DNA of 6,937 bases. Origin: Rickettsia typhi. GTDB taxonomy: Bacteria > Pseudomonadota > Alphaproteobacteria > Rickettsiales > Rickettsiaceae. The stretch spans positions 1 to 6,937 of the forward strand of contig CAMCXV010000053.1 in assembly GCA_945883665.1 (NCBI GenBank). The letters run 5' to 3'. Shown piece after piece: positions 1 to 6,790 of this stretch; within the stretch, counting starts at the first letter, position 1, and each line of letters opens with the position of its first letter. The notes under the pieces were generated by a model, which was not told the DNA's origin, did no database searches, and was given only the letters and a program-made list of their open reading frames with translations. The translations under genes were made by a program, and so were the position numbers.

Positions 1-147
1 TAGGTTCTATACACACTCTCTCTGCCATTGACATTTTCATTAATTTCTGCTATGTTAACTTAATAAGTTACTACCGTCTTTTACAAATTCCAGTATTTCC
101 TTCTCTTGTTTTAAACAACTGTACGGAACCTAATCGGGTTAGCTATA
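1..147 (+). repeat. Left copy of a 147-bp inverted repeat
   Basis: Bases 1-147 are identical, over their whole length, to the reverse complement of 6791-6937. Identity stops at 148 (g here, t in the other copy). The first 132 bp begin TAGGTTCTATACA and end TGTACGGAACCTA, a 13-bp imperfect inverted repeat (11 of 13 match) with TA at both outer edges, as in small transposon-like elements. No full-length transposase is encoded. The frame of the downstream ORF is open through the whole repeat from base 3. Most likely this is part of a dispersed genomic repeat at which the sequence ends; an element terminus is the alternative. Confidence 0.95.
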
Positions 148-152
148 GAGGT

Positions 153-1778
153 ATGAAGCATTTATTACATTTTAAGAAAAAAAATAAAACAATCTATGGC
201 GAAGACGTTTATGAGTTCAATTTTGGTCTAGGGTATAGGCGTATAATTGATCAAGATTTAGTTTTCGGTGGCGTTGCCTACTATGATATTAGAAAAGCTC
301 AATTAAAAGATACAAACTTTAGTCAAGCAACTTTAAATTTTCATATCTTATCGCAAACTTGGCAGTCAAATTTAAATCTATATGCTCCAATTGGCAAGAA
401 TAAAATCACAAAATCTAGTCATGTATTTACAAATAAGGCAAAGATTGTAAACAATGATGTTTTTTTTAAATATCAAGATCAAAACATAACGGAAAAAGCT
501 ATGAAAGGTTTGGATTTTAGAGTTAGCACAATAATACCGAATATTAATTCTCTAAGAGTTGGTGCAGTGGTGTATTACTTTCAAGGAGATAAGTCATTTA
601 TTGGTGGTGGTCCAGAAATCAATTTCGCATACAATGATTCAATAAATATAGAATCAAGTATTACATATGATAAGCTACGTAAGGCTAATTTTATCACTGG
701 GATTAGGTTCACTTTCCCTTCTTCCAAAAGAAATGTAAGACCTATTGATAAGCTACTCTCTACAAAAGTGGAGCGTGATATTGATCTTGTAACAAGTACT
801 AGCACTGATAGTTTTTTTACCCAAGAAAAGCAAGATAATGCAATTGCCATAAATACGAATCAGATAAATGGTATTAACAATCCGAGCAAATTAAATGAAA
901 ATAAGGATCGTATCTCTAAATTACTATTAGTCGTAGATAATGATGGACAGATAATCATCAGTGATGACGCTGATGGTGAAAATATTACCCTTAATGACAC
1001 AAATAAGTTTGAAGCTAAATCGCTTGCGAAATCTATTGAGAATGCAAAATTTGCAGCCAATGCAAATTTAGATAATACCAATGCAAATTTAGATAATAAT
1101 TTATCAAAGCAAAAAGTAGTTAATAATGTTATTTACTCAAATCAAAAGACTATTGAGAAGGTTATTAATCTAGTTGCAGCCGAACAAGCAATTCAAGAAA
1201 AATTTGGACTTGATACTATATTTGTTAGTAATCAATCTGTTATTTTAGAATTAAACCAAAGATTTCTAGACAGCTTAATCAAGAGGTTTTCTAGTAGTAG
1301 AAATAATGTAAGTCAAAGTTATTATATTGACTTACCAAATTATGGAAGTGTCGAGGTTAAGCGTGCGGGAACAACACTTATAGTCAATCAAGGTGGCAAA
1401 GATTATATTGTTATTGGGATTAATAAAAACAATTTAATCAAAAATGCAAATTCTACTAATCTGCCATATAGCACATGGTTTACAGGTGGGCTTGAAGCTA
1501 GAGATGGAGGTGTGTATAAAGGTTTGATGCGTGAGACATTTAAAGAGTCTGCTGGAGCTGTATATATTACCAAAGCAGAATTTGATCATGCTATTAAGAA
1601 TAATCAATTCATCTATGATCAGCAGGCAAAAATATTAGCAATTATAAAAAGTGATAATATTATGATCCATGATCAGCAGACAAAAACATTAGCAATTATA
1701 AAAAGTGATAATATCAAGAAAATTGATACCAATCTTCTGAATACAAAGCTAGATCAAGTTAGGCGGTTAAAGTATTAG
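153..1778 (+). CDS. Inverse-autotransporter beta-domain protein with Nudix-like C-terminal region; 5'-truncated, 3'-frameshifted
   Basis: Residues about 20-190 resemble the outer-membrane beta-barrel of inverse autotransporters (intimin/invasin family). They show alternating aromatic and polar strands: GLGYRR near 25, VFGGVAYYD near 37, a LNLYAPIG strand near 74, KGLDFRVSTIIP near 118 and a closing FTFP near 186. Such proteins normally start with a signal peptide and further strands. Neither is visible here, and homology starts almost at the repeat boundary, so the 5' end looks truncated. AGAGG (147-151) is too close to the 153 ATG to be a normal ribosome site, and the frame stays open upstream to the window edge. 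Residues 200-330 are an Asn/Lys/Asp-rich linker with a 21-bp duplication. Residues about 400-475 look Nudix-like, and two 18-residue repeats follow (487-522). If expressed, it would be a surface protein; it may be a pseudogene. Confidence 0.65.
   Translation: MKHLLHFKKKNKTIYGEDVYEFNFGLGYRRIIDQDLVFGGVAYYDIRKAQLKDTNFSQATLNFHILSQTWQSNLNLYAPIGKNKITKSSHVFTNKAKIVNNDVFFKYQDQNITEKAMKGLDFRVSTIIPNINSLRVGAVVYYFQGDKSFIGGGPEINFAYNDSINIESSITYDKLRKANFITGIRFTFPSSKRNVRPIDKLLSTKVERDIDLVTSTSTDSFFTQEKQDNAIAINTNQINGINNPSKLNENKDRISKLLLVVDNDGQIIISDDADGENITLNDTNKFEAKSLAKSIENAKFAANANLDNTNANLDNNLSKQKVVNNVIYSNQKTIEKVINLVAAEQAIQEKFGLDTIFVSNQSVILELNQRFLDSLIKRFSSSRNNVSQSYYIDLPNYGSVEVKRAGTTLIVNQGGKDYIVIGINKNNLIKNANSTNLPYSTWFTGGLEARDGGVYKGLMRETFKESAGAVYITKAEFDHAIKNNQFIYDQQAKILAIIKSDNIMIHDQQTKTLAIIKSDNIKKIDTNLLNTKLDQVRRLKY
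1057..1098 (+). repeat. 21-bp exact tandem duplication
   Basis: 1057-1077 and 1078-1098 are identical 21-bp units in the linker of the autotransporter ORF. They encode the repeated residues NANLDNT / NANLDNN. The length is a multiple of three, so the frame is kept. This fits replication slippage in a low-complexity surface-protein linker. Confidence 0.9.
1350..1577 (+). other. Degenerate Nudix-like domain within the autotransporter ORF
   Basis: Residues about 400-475 of the 541-residue ORF follow the Nudix fold pattern: a hydrophobic strand (AGTTLIVNQ), a second strand (DYIVIGIN), then W442, GG445-446 and a Nudix-box-like helix ending RETFKESAG. Against the family signature Gx5Ex7REUxEExGU, G446, R460, E461 and E465 are present at the expected spacing. 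The first Glu is replaced by Gly452, one metal-binding Glu by Lys464, and the Gly is displaced by one residue. Hydrolase activity is therefore doubtful. Homology is inferred by eye from spacing and strand pattern. Confidence 0.4.
1612..1719 (+). repeat. 54-bp tandem duplication in the 3' part of the autotransporter ORF
   Basis: 1612-1665 and 1666-1719 match at 49 of 54 positions. The encoded 18-residue units share the core DQQxKxLAIIKSDNI (about residues 489-503 and 507-521). The frame is preserved. The sequence directly follows the Nudix-like region and may be an expanded part of that domain or an unrelated repeat. Confidence 0.9.
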
Positions 1779-1929
1779 TGGTTCATTTAAAGAAATACAA
1801 GAATATGCTCTCGTGCATCTAGGTGAACTAAGAAATATGTATAATGTAATTGATATAAATCAAAGACTGAATGGAGGTAATATCACCAAGAATCTACATG
1901 ATAATATTTACAAAATAAATAATACTTAA
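1771..1929 (+). pseudogene. Out-of-frame 3' continuation of the autotransporter ORF
   Basis: After the TAG at 1776-1778, the frame beginning at 1771 stays open to TAA at 1927-1929, giving about 52 sense codons. The sequence is protein-like (GSFKEIQEYALVHLGELRN, then NQRLNGGNITKNLHDNIYK) and similar in composition to the upstream ORF. It has no good start codon or ribosome site. Removing one base near 1773 would join it to the upstream ORF and extend the protein to about 590 residues. The best reading is one gene with a single-base insertion (mutation or sequencing error); a chance open frame in AT-rich DNA is possible. Confidence 0.5.
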
Positions 1930-2204
1930 TTTAATGAAAGTAATAAGCTCACAAAAGATAATAATTTTTATATGTGGAATATTTATAATTTTAATTTTTA
2001 ATAAATTCTCACTTTATAAAAAAGTAATCAACCCTGGAATTCAAAAAATAATGTATAACACTAGCTTGGGTTATAGTATAATTGATTTTTTAGGTGATGC
2101 TGAATATATAAGTTCTGCCAGACCAACTCATTATACAAGAGATGAGTATATTATGTCTCTTTACCAAATGATGCATGATATTAACGATATTTTTGCAGTA
2201 TTAG

Positions 2205-2224
2205 ATATTGAATATTGAATATTG
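2205..2224 (+). repeat. 7-bp tandem repeat that breaks the licD-like frame
   Basis: A period-7 tract of TATTGAA spans 20 bp (nearly three units). The unit length is not a multiple of three, so gain of one unit shifts the frame and creates the TGA at 2216-2218. Loss of one unit restores the LicD reading frame. Confidence 0.9.
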
Positions 2225-2343
2225 GATAGATGGGGGTACTCTGCTTGGAGCGGTTAGGCATAAAGGTATTATTCCTTGGGACGATGATTTAGATGGAAAA
2301 AATTGGAACAAAATTGCTAAAAGAGGTAGCAATCATCTAAATA

Positions 2344-2361
2344 AAGATTCGCACGAATCTT
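2344..2361. repeat. Perfect 8-bp inverted repeat (hairpin) in the licD remnant tail
   Basis: AAGATTCG-CA-CGAATCTT is a perfect 8-bp inverted repeat with a 2-base centre. A weaker hairpin (TTTATC 2373-2378 / GATAAA 2385-2390) follows. Both lie in the part of the pseudogene that no longer resembles LicD. No T-run follows the main hairpin, so it is not a terminator; it may be part of a small palindromic insertion. Confidence 0.6.
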
Positions 2362-2465
2362 CAAATGCTCCTTTTATCTTAAGGGATAAAGAGTATGAAG
2401 CTGCGGAGCAAAAAACTAGTATAGTAAATAATTTAAATAAAATAAAAAAACTGATATCAGATATG

Positions 2466-2481
2466 ACTTAAATTTTTAAGT
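2466..2481. repeat. 7-bp inverted repeat between convergent licD remnant and uvrB ends
   Basis: ACTTAAA (2466-2472) and TTTAAGT (2475-2481) flank two bases and overlap both stop codons. It is positioned like a bidirectional terminator but is all A/T except the outer pairs and lacks a following T-run, so termination activity would be weak. Confidence 0.3.
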
Positions 2482-4470
2482 TAGTTCAATTAATGCCTCT
2501 TCTAGTATTAATATCTGATCTCTAAATTTGCTAGCTTCTTCAAATTCTAAATTACTTGCGCAGATACGCATTTTTTTGCGTATTTCTTCTATATAAGATT
2601 TAATTTTTTTAGGATTGGTAATAATATTTTTATCAATAGAATCTTTGTTAGTGGTTACTACATTGCTAACTCTTTCAAGCTCGAGTAAAGCATGAATTTT
2701 GGAGGTAATAGTTTTGGGAGTGATGTTGTGAATTATATTATATTCTTGCTGAAGAGTACGCCTTCTTGCAGTTTCTTGGAGGGCTTTATTCATAGAGTTT
2801 GTTATTTTGTCAGCATATAATAAAACTCTACCTTCGCTGTTACGCGCTGCTCTGCCAATGGTTTGAATAAGTGAGGTTTCTGAGCGCAAAAACCCTTCTT
2901 TATCTGCATCTAAAATAGCTACTAATCCGCATTCTGGAATATCAAGACCTTCTCGCAGCAAGTTAACGCCAACAATTATATCAATATCACCATTTCTGAG
3001 ATCTTTGATTATTTCTATTCTCTCTAGGGTTTGGATTGCTGAGTGAAGATAACTGACTTTATACCCAATTTCTTGTAAATAAGCGCTTAAATCTTCAGCC
3101 ATTTTTTTTGTTAGGGTTGTAACAAGAATTCGAAATCCTTTTGCAATAGTGATTTTTATTTCATGAATTAGGTCTTCTACTTGATTCGTTGCAGGTTTTA
3201 CGATGCATTCAGGATCTAATAAACCAGTTGGTCTTATTAGTAATTCAACAATTACCCCTTTAGTTTGTTCAATTTCAAATGTAGATGGAGTAGCTGAAAC
3301 AAAAATAGTTTGAGGTCTTAGTTCCATCCATTCTTCAAATTTCAATGGTCTGTTATCTAGAGCTGAAGGCAACCTGAAACCATATTCCACAAGGGAGCTT
3401 TTACGAGCACGGTCACCATTATACATTGCTCTAATTTGAGGAACCATAACATGACTTTCATCTACAAATAATAGTGCATCTTTTGGTAAATATTCAAATA
3501 AAGTTGGTGGAGGCGTTCCAGCTTCTCTACCAGTTAAAAACCTAGAATAATTTTCTATCCCTTTGCAAGTACCAGTGCTTTGTAGCATTTCAATATCATA
3601 CTGAGTTCTTTGATTTAAGCGTTGATATTCTACATGCTTTTCTAAAGATTTTAAATGTGACAGTCTCTCCTGTAGTTCTTTTTCTATATTAGTGATTGCA
3701 GCTTTAATTACTGAATCATTCGTTACAAAGTGAGAATTTGCATAAATAGTAATTTTATTTAATTTTCTAAATTTTTCTCCAGTTAAGGGGTCAAACTCAT
3801 TAATATATTCAAGTTCATCACCAAAAAAAAATAATCTCCAAGCCCTTGTAGAATAGTGAGATGGGAAAATATCAATTGATTCTCCTCTAATTCGAAAAGA
3901 TCCTCTTTCAAAGGCGATATCATTTCTTTCGTATTGTAGCTCGACTATCTTTGTTAGCAATTCATTACGCTTGTATTTTTTTCCTGCTTCTAATTCCATT
4001 GTCATTTGAGAATATAATTCAGGTGAACCAAGACCATAAATACATGAAACAGATGAAACAACAATTACATCTCTGCGCTCCAGAAGCGATCTTGTTGCTG
4101 AATGTCTTAGCAAGTCAATTTGTTCGTTGATTGATGAGTCTTTTTCGATATAGGTATCAGTCCTCGATATATATGCTTCTGGTTGGTAATAATCGTAATA
4201 AGATACAAAATATTCAACAGCATTTTCTGGGAACATATTTTTCAGTTCTGAATAAATTTGAGCGGCAAGAGTTTTGTTATGAACCATGATCAAAGAAGGT
4301 CTGTTGGAAATGGCAATAACATTTGCCATAGTAAAAGTCTTGCCGGATCCAGTAATACCAAGTAGCATTTGTGATTTTTCATTAGAAGAGAGACCGGCTA
4401 GTAGTTCTTTTATTGCTTTTGGTTGATCGCCGTTTGGTTGATATTCTGAATGTAGTTTGAAAAGACTCAT
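2476..4470 (-). CDS. uvrB: UvrABC excinuclease subunit B
   Basis: UvrB is the damage-verifying helicase-like subunit of nucleotide excision repair. It is loaded on DNA by UvrA and recruits UvrC for incision. Numbered from the chosen start (664 residues, normal for the family): [17 protein letters not shown] at 4-20, Walker A GITGSGKT at 38-45, the DNA-clamping beta-hairpin [10 protein letters not shown] at 91-100, DESH Walker B at 337-340, SATPS at 392-396, motif [11 protein letters not shown] at 536-544, and a C-terminal UVR domain (about 623-663) for UvrC contact. All expected motifs are intact. The start at 4470 is preferred because known UvrB proteins begin just before this F-x-L segment. 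An in-frame ATG at 4521 would add 17 atypical residues and cross the promoter region. It is transcribed divergently from grxC. Confidence 0.97.
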   Translation of the reverse strand: MSLFKLHSEYQPNGDQPKAIKELLAGLSSNEKSQMLLGITGSGKTFTMANVIAISNRPSLIMVHNKTLAAQIYSELKNMFPENAVEYFVSYYDYYQPEAYISRTDTYIEKDSSINEQIDLLRHSATRSLLERRDVIVVSSVSCIYGLGSPELYSQMTMELEAGKKYKRNELLTKIVELQYERNDIAFERGSFRIRGESIDIFPSHYSTRAWRLFFFGDELEYINEFDPLTGEKFRKLNKITIYANSHFVTNDSVIKAAITNIEKELQERLSHLKSLEKHVEYQRLNQRTQYDIEMLQSTGTCKGIENYSRFLTGREAGTPPPTLFEYLPKDALLFVDESHVMVPQIRAMYNGDRARKSSLVEYGFRLPSALDNRPLKFEEWMELRPQTIFVSATPSTFEIEQTKGVIVELLIRPTGLLDPECIVKPATNQVEDLIHEIKITIAKGFRILVTTLTKKMAEDLSAYLQEIGYKVSYLHSAIQTLERIEIIKDLRNGDIDIIVGVNLLREGLDIPECGLVAILDADKEGFLRSETSLIQTIGRAARNSEGRVLLYADKITNSMNKALQETARRRTLQQEYNIIHNITPKTITSKIHALLELERVSNVVTTNKDSIDKNIITNPKKIKSYIEEIRKKMRICASNLEFEEASKFRDQILILEEALIELT

Positions 4471-4487
4471 CGATTTTGCTATGATGT

Positions 4488-4517
4488 TTGATTGTTTGTA
4501 GCTATAGTGACTATAAA
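4488..4517 (+). promoter_or_regulatory. Candidate promoter for grxC-ftsW in the uvrB/grxC divergent region
   Basis: TTGATT (4488-4493) and TATAAA (4512-4517), separated by 18 bp, form a plausible sigma-70-type promoter. It would start transcription about 20 bp before the grxC ATG. TATAGT at 4503 is an alternative -10. AT-rich DNA yields such matches easily, so position and gene layout carry as much weight as the match. Confidence 0.4.
4503..4515. promoter_or_regulatory. 13-bp palindrome between divergent uvrB and grxC
   Basis: TATAGT-G-ACTATA is a perfect 6-bp inverted repeat about a single central base, in the 74-bp gap between the two start codons and overlapping the candidate -10 region. 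Each arm reads TATAGT on its own strand, so it could be paired divergent -10 elements or a small operator. No known regulator site was recognised. Confidence 0.35.
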
Positions 4518-4535
4518 TCATTACAAAAAAATAAC

Positions 4536-4539
4536 GAGG
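4536..4539 (+). promoter_or_regulatory. Ribosome binding site of grxC
   Basis: GAGG lies 5 bases before the ATG at 4545. It is the clearest Shine-Dalgarno sequence seen beside a start in the window and decides the grxC start at 4545 over an in-frame ATG at 4488. Confidence 0.75.
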
Positions 4540-4544
4540 TTTTT

Positions 4545-4802
4545 ATGCAAAAAATTGTAATTTATACTACGACAACTTGCCCATATTGTGTTCGTGCTAA
4601 AGCTCTTCTTGAGCGTAAAAATGCTATATATCAAGAAATAAATGCTGAAGATCCAAAAATTAGAGAAGAAATGGTAAAAAAAGCAGGAGGTAGAAAAACT
4701 GTGCCACAAATATTTATCGGTGATTTACATGTTGGTGGATGTGATGATTTATACGAGTTAGATAAACAAGGAAAATTGGATGAGAAATTATCATCATCAT
4801 AA
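4545..4802 (+). CDS. grxC: Glutaredoxin (dithiol, GrxC type)
   Basis: This 85-residue cytoplasmic glutaredoxin should reduce disulfides and glutathione mixed disulfides with glutathione as electron donor. The sequence shows the dithiol active site CPYC at residues 12-15 after the first beta strand, the cis-proline loop TVPQIFIG and the glutathione-binding GGCDDL near the C-terminal helix. Length and order match single-domain GrxC proteins. The start at 4545 follows a good GAGG. An upstream in-frame ATG (4488) would add 19 residues unlike glutaredoxins and cover the promoter region. ftsW begins 24 bp after its stop on the same strand, so the two are probably co-transcribed and end at the hairpin after ftsW. 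uvrB diverges upstream. Confidence 0.95.
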   Translation: MQKIVIYTTTTCPYCVRAKALLERKNAIYQEINAEDPKIREEMVKKAGGRKTVPQIFIGDLHVGGCDDLYELDKQGKLDEKLSSS

Positions 4803-4826
4803 TAAATATAATTAGTTATAATTGGA

Positions 4827-5963
4827 ATGATGCAAGATTCAGTAAAAAATAATTTTATTAAACGTTGGTGGCGTGTAATTGACCAACAGACAATAATTGC
4901 AATGATTATTCTTGTGTCTTTTAGCCTGATGCTAGTAACTACAGCCAGCCCTGCTGTTGCCAATAGGATTGGTCTTACAGATAATTATTTTTCATCAAGG
5001 CATATAATTTTTTTGTTTCTTGCGGCTATAATAGTTTTGGTTTTTTCATCTTTGGATAAAAAATGGATTAGGCGGTTTGCTATATTAGGATTTTTAGCAA
5101 GTTTAATTATGCTTGTTTTTGTTAAACTTTATGGTTTCGAAGTAAAAGGAGCAACTAGATGGATAAATATTGCTGGTTTTTCTTATCAGCCATCAGAATT
5201 TATGAAGCCATTTTTTGCTGTTGTTACTGGTTGGGTATTATCTATTCAATATCAAGAAGAATTTCCAAGTTTTAAAGCGTGTTTTTGTTTATTTGTTCTT
5301 GTTGTTATTTTATTAATCATACAACCAGATTTTGGTATGATTGTTATGGTATCAGCAGTTTTTGGTATTCAATTATTTGTTGCTGGTTTGCCAATTATCT
5401 GGATATTTATAGCAGTTTTTGGTGCTGTTTCAGGAAGCATTGGTGCTTATTTATTATTGCCACATGTGGCTGCCAGAATTAATAAATTTCTAGATCCCTT
5501 AAATAGTGAAAATTACCAAATTACTAAATCTTTGGAAGCGTTTGAATCTGGTGGTTTATATGGAAAAGGACCAGGGGAGGGGGTTGTTAAACAGTATCTG
5601 CCAGATTCTCATACAGATTTTATATTTGCCGTTGCTGGCGAAGAGTTTGGGGCAATTATTTGTCTTATGATAGTACTTGCATTTGCTTATATAGTAATTA
5701 GAAATTTAGTAAATTTATTGCATGAAAACGATAAATTTACACAAATTGCTGCTATTGGTATAATATCTCAGTTTGGTTTGCAAGCTGTTATTAATATAGG
5801 TGTTACATTGAACCTATTACCTACTAAAGGTATGACTCTACCCTTTATAAGTTATGGTGGTTCTTCTACTTTAGCGGTTAGCATAGGAATGGGAATGCTT
5901 CTTGCTCTTACTAAAAGAAAAACTTCTTTAGTTAAATATAGATCACAAAATGTTGAAGTTTAA
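4827..5963 (+). CDS. ftsW: Septal peptidoglycan glycosyltransferase FtsW (SEDS family)
   Basis: FtsW is the SEDS-family polymerase that, with its partner PBP3/FtsI, makes septal peptidoglycan from lipid II in the inner membrane. The 378-residue protein has about ten hydrophobic segments and the family landmarks: KGATRWI (107-113) and QPSEFMK (121-127), QPDFG (166-170), the large extracellular loop with GKGPGEGVVKQYLPDSHTDF (246-265), GEEFG (271-275) and LLPTKGMTLPFISYGGSS (330-347). By family comparison, Asp264 in HTDF is the likely catalytic aspartate. The LPDSHTDFIFAVAGEEFG form favours FtsW over RodA. Two ATGs (4827, 4830) are adjacent, with only a weak GGA before them. It appears intact, which implies retained peptidoglycan synthesis. 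It follows grxC by 24 bp and ends in a terminator. Confidence 0.95.
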   Translation: MMQDSVKNNFIKRWWRVIDQQTIIAMIILVSFSLMLVTTASPAVANRIGLTDNYFSSRHIIFLFLAAIIVLVFSSLDKKWIRRFAILGFLASLIMLVFVKLYGFEVKGATRWINIAGFSYQPSEFMKPFFAVVTGWVLSIQYQEEFPSFKACFCLFVLVVILLIIQPDFGMIVMVSAVFGIQLFVAGLPIIWIFIAVFGAVSGSIGAYLLLPHVAARINKFLDPLNSENYQITKSLEAFESGGLYGKGPGEGVVKQYLPDSHTDFIFAVAGEEFGAIICLMIVLAFAYIVIRNLVNLLHENDKFTQIAAIGIISQFGLQAVINIGVTLNLLPTKGMTLPFISYGGSSTLAVSIGMGMLLALTKRKTSLVKYRSQNVEV

Positions 5964-5994
5964 AAGAGTGTTTTTACAAAAAATACTCTTTTTT
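5962..5994 (+). terminator. Intrinsic terminator of grxC-ftsW
   Basis: AAAAGAGTGTTTT (5962-5974) pairs with AAAATACTCTTTT (5980-5992) around a 5-base loop. The 13-bp stem has one G-T pair and its right arm runs into T's. It overlaps the ftsW stop codon. The arms are A/T-rich at both ends, so it may also act on transcripts from the minus strand, where it covers the end of the phage-like ORF. Confidence 0.8.
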
Positions 5995-6780
5995 GCTAAC
6001 TGTATGTAGAAAATAAACTTTCTTTTCTACCGCCTCTTCTTCAATTAAATCTTTATCTTCTTTTTTTATAATTTTAGCGTGAATGGGTAATTTTTGTCCA
6101 TAACATCTGCAACCATAGTCAGTGCCAGGATGTTTCATATCGTCTTCATAATTAAAAACTTTCCCTTCAAGTTCTTTATGTTCAGGGCGTACTTTATCAT
6201 CCATACAAGTTCGCCATATGTAATAATCACCAAAATAATAACTCTTCTCTGGGAATTTTTCGCTAATTTCTTTAGGAATAATTGTCTCTCCAGGGATGAC
6301 TTCAAACATTTTATCTTCCGGTATTATTTCATCATATGGTTTTGAATATAGAGGGCAATTTCTAGAATTAAAAATAATTGCTCTTATATTATTACGATTT
6401 TGCAAACCTATTCTTTCTAAAGGATTGGTTGAATAGCTGGAATTTAGCTTGATTTCGTTTGTTGCTAATTCTAAGTAAGCTACATTATTGGTTTTGTAAT
6501 ATTCTTTTAAATATTCTGAAAATTTTGTATTTTTACCTGCAAGTTTTGGTGATTGATAGTACATATCGGTTAATATAGCTCTTTCATTTGCTCGTATTGT
6601 ATTCCAATAAGGATGATATATTTTGGCAAGTTCATTTTCTCTTAAACAAATTCCATATTTTTTAAGCATTAGAGCTTGTTCTTTGCTGATTTCTAACTCT
6701 CCTTTTATTGCGCTGTAAAAAGATAAAGAGCCTTTAAACATTCGGTTCCATTCAGTCCTAGATGCATTTCCTCTATCCAT
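5974..6780 (-). CDS. Phage head-morphogenesis (MuF/SPP1 gp7-like) domain protein, solitary, probably a remnant
   Basis: The C-terminal part (about residues 180-235) carries the MuF minor-head-protein pattern: YIWRTCMDDKVRPEHKELEG (W189, R190, D195, R198, H201, G206), then VF, and PGTDYGCRC with the terminal C-R-C at 224-226. In phages such proteins sit at the portal and are packaged in the capsid. Residues 1-175 are Lys/Tyr/Asn-rich and not recognised. At 268 residues it is shorter than many complete family members. No portal, terminase or capsid gene is adjacent. The ATG at 6780 lies 11 bp inside the right inverted repeat, and no ribosome site is visible. The ORF ends within the ftsW terminator, whose stem encodes the final residues KKEYFL, suggesting that the original 3' end was lost. 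It may be a domesticated or decaying prophage fragment. Confidence 0.75.
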   Translation of the reverse strand: MDRGNASRTEWNRMFKGSLSFYSAIKGELEISKEQALMLKKYGICLRENELAKIYHPYWNTIRANERAILTDMYYQSPKLAGKNTKFSEYLKEYYKTNNVAYLELATNEIKLNSSYSTNPLERIGLQNRNNIRAIIFNSRNCPLYSKPYDEIIPEDKMFEVIPGETIIPKEISEKFPEKSYYFGDYYIWRTCMDDKVRPEHKELEGKVFNYEDDMKHPGTDYGCRCYGQKLPIHAKIIKKEDKDLIEEEAVEKKVYFLHTVSKKEYFL

Positions 6781-6790
6781 ATTAAAGCCA

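Larger units (their letters stand above)
1934..2471 (+). pseudogene. LicD-family (phosphorylcholine/phosphotransferase-type) pseudogene
   Basis: Two overlapping frames together make the start of a LicD-like protein. The first (1934-2218) has a hydrophobic N-terminal segment at about residues 8-23 and ends ...DIEY then stop. The next frame continues [25 protein letters not shown], the diagnostic LicD motif: GTLLGxxRHxGxIPWDDDxD, with the Asp cluster typical of its nucleotidyltransferase fold. The break is a 7-bp tandem duplication at 2205-2224; removing one unit restores DIEYWIDGG exactly. After the motif (about 2295) the sequence no longer looks like LicD and stops at 2471, so most of the catalytic domain is missing. 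LicD enzymes transfer phosphorylcholine or similar groups to surface glycans. No clear ribosome site precedes 1934. It ends 4 bp from the convergent uvrB stop. Function is very probably lost. Confidence 0.85.

Noticed and set aside
581..1081. Minus-strand open frames within the autotransporter ORF (581-850, 860-1081)
   Set aside because: They are shadows of the plus-strand coding sequence, with no ribosome sites or recognisable motifs.
2440..2465. uvrB terminator formed by CTGATATCAG followed by T's on the minus strand
   Set aside because: The palindrome leaves only a 3-bp stem once a loop is allowed, so a stable terminator is not supported.
2208..2471. A separate gene starting at the TTG at 2208
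   Set aside because: Its first codons are the continuation of the LicD-like protein after the 7-bp duplication; it has no ribosome site of its own.
4471..4521. Longer uvrB start at the in-frame ATG at 4521
   Set aside because: The extra 17 residues do not resemble UvrB N-termini, no ribosome site precedes this ATG, and the extension would cross the grxC promoter region.
4488..4544. Longer glutaredoxin start at 4488
   Set aside because: It adds 19 residues atypical of the family, while GAGG five bases before 4545 supports the shorter form.
6094..6345. Plus-strand open frame opposite the MuF ORF
   Set aside because: It lies antisense to the recognisable CRC and WR..D..R..H motif region and has no coding features of its own.
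5974..6780. MuF polymorphic toxin with a C-terminal toxin domain
   Set aside because: Only about 40 Lys/Glu-rich residues follow the MuF motif, too few for a toxin domain, and no immunity gene is adjacent.
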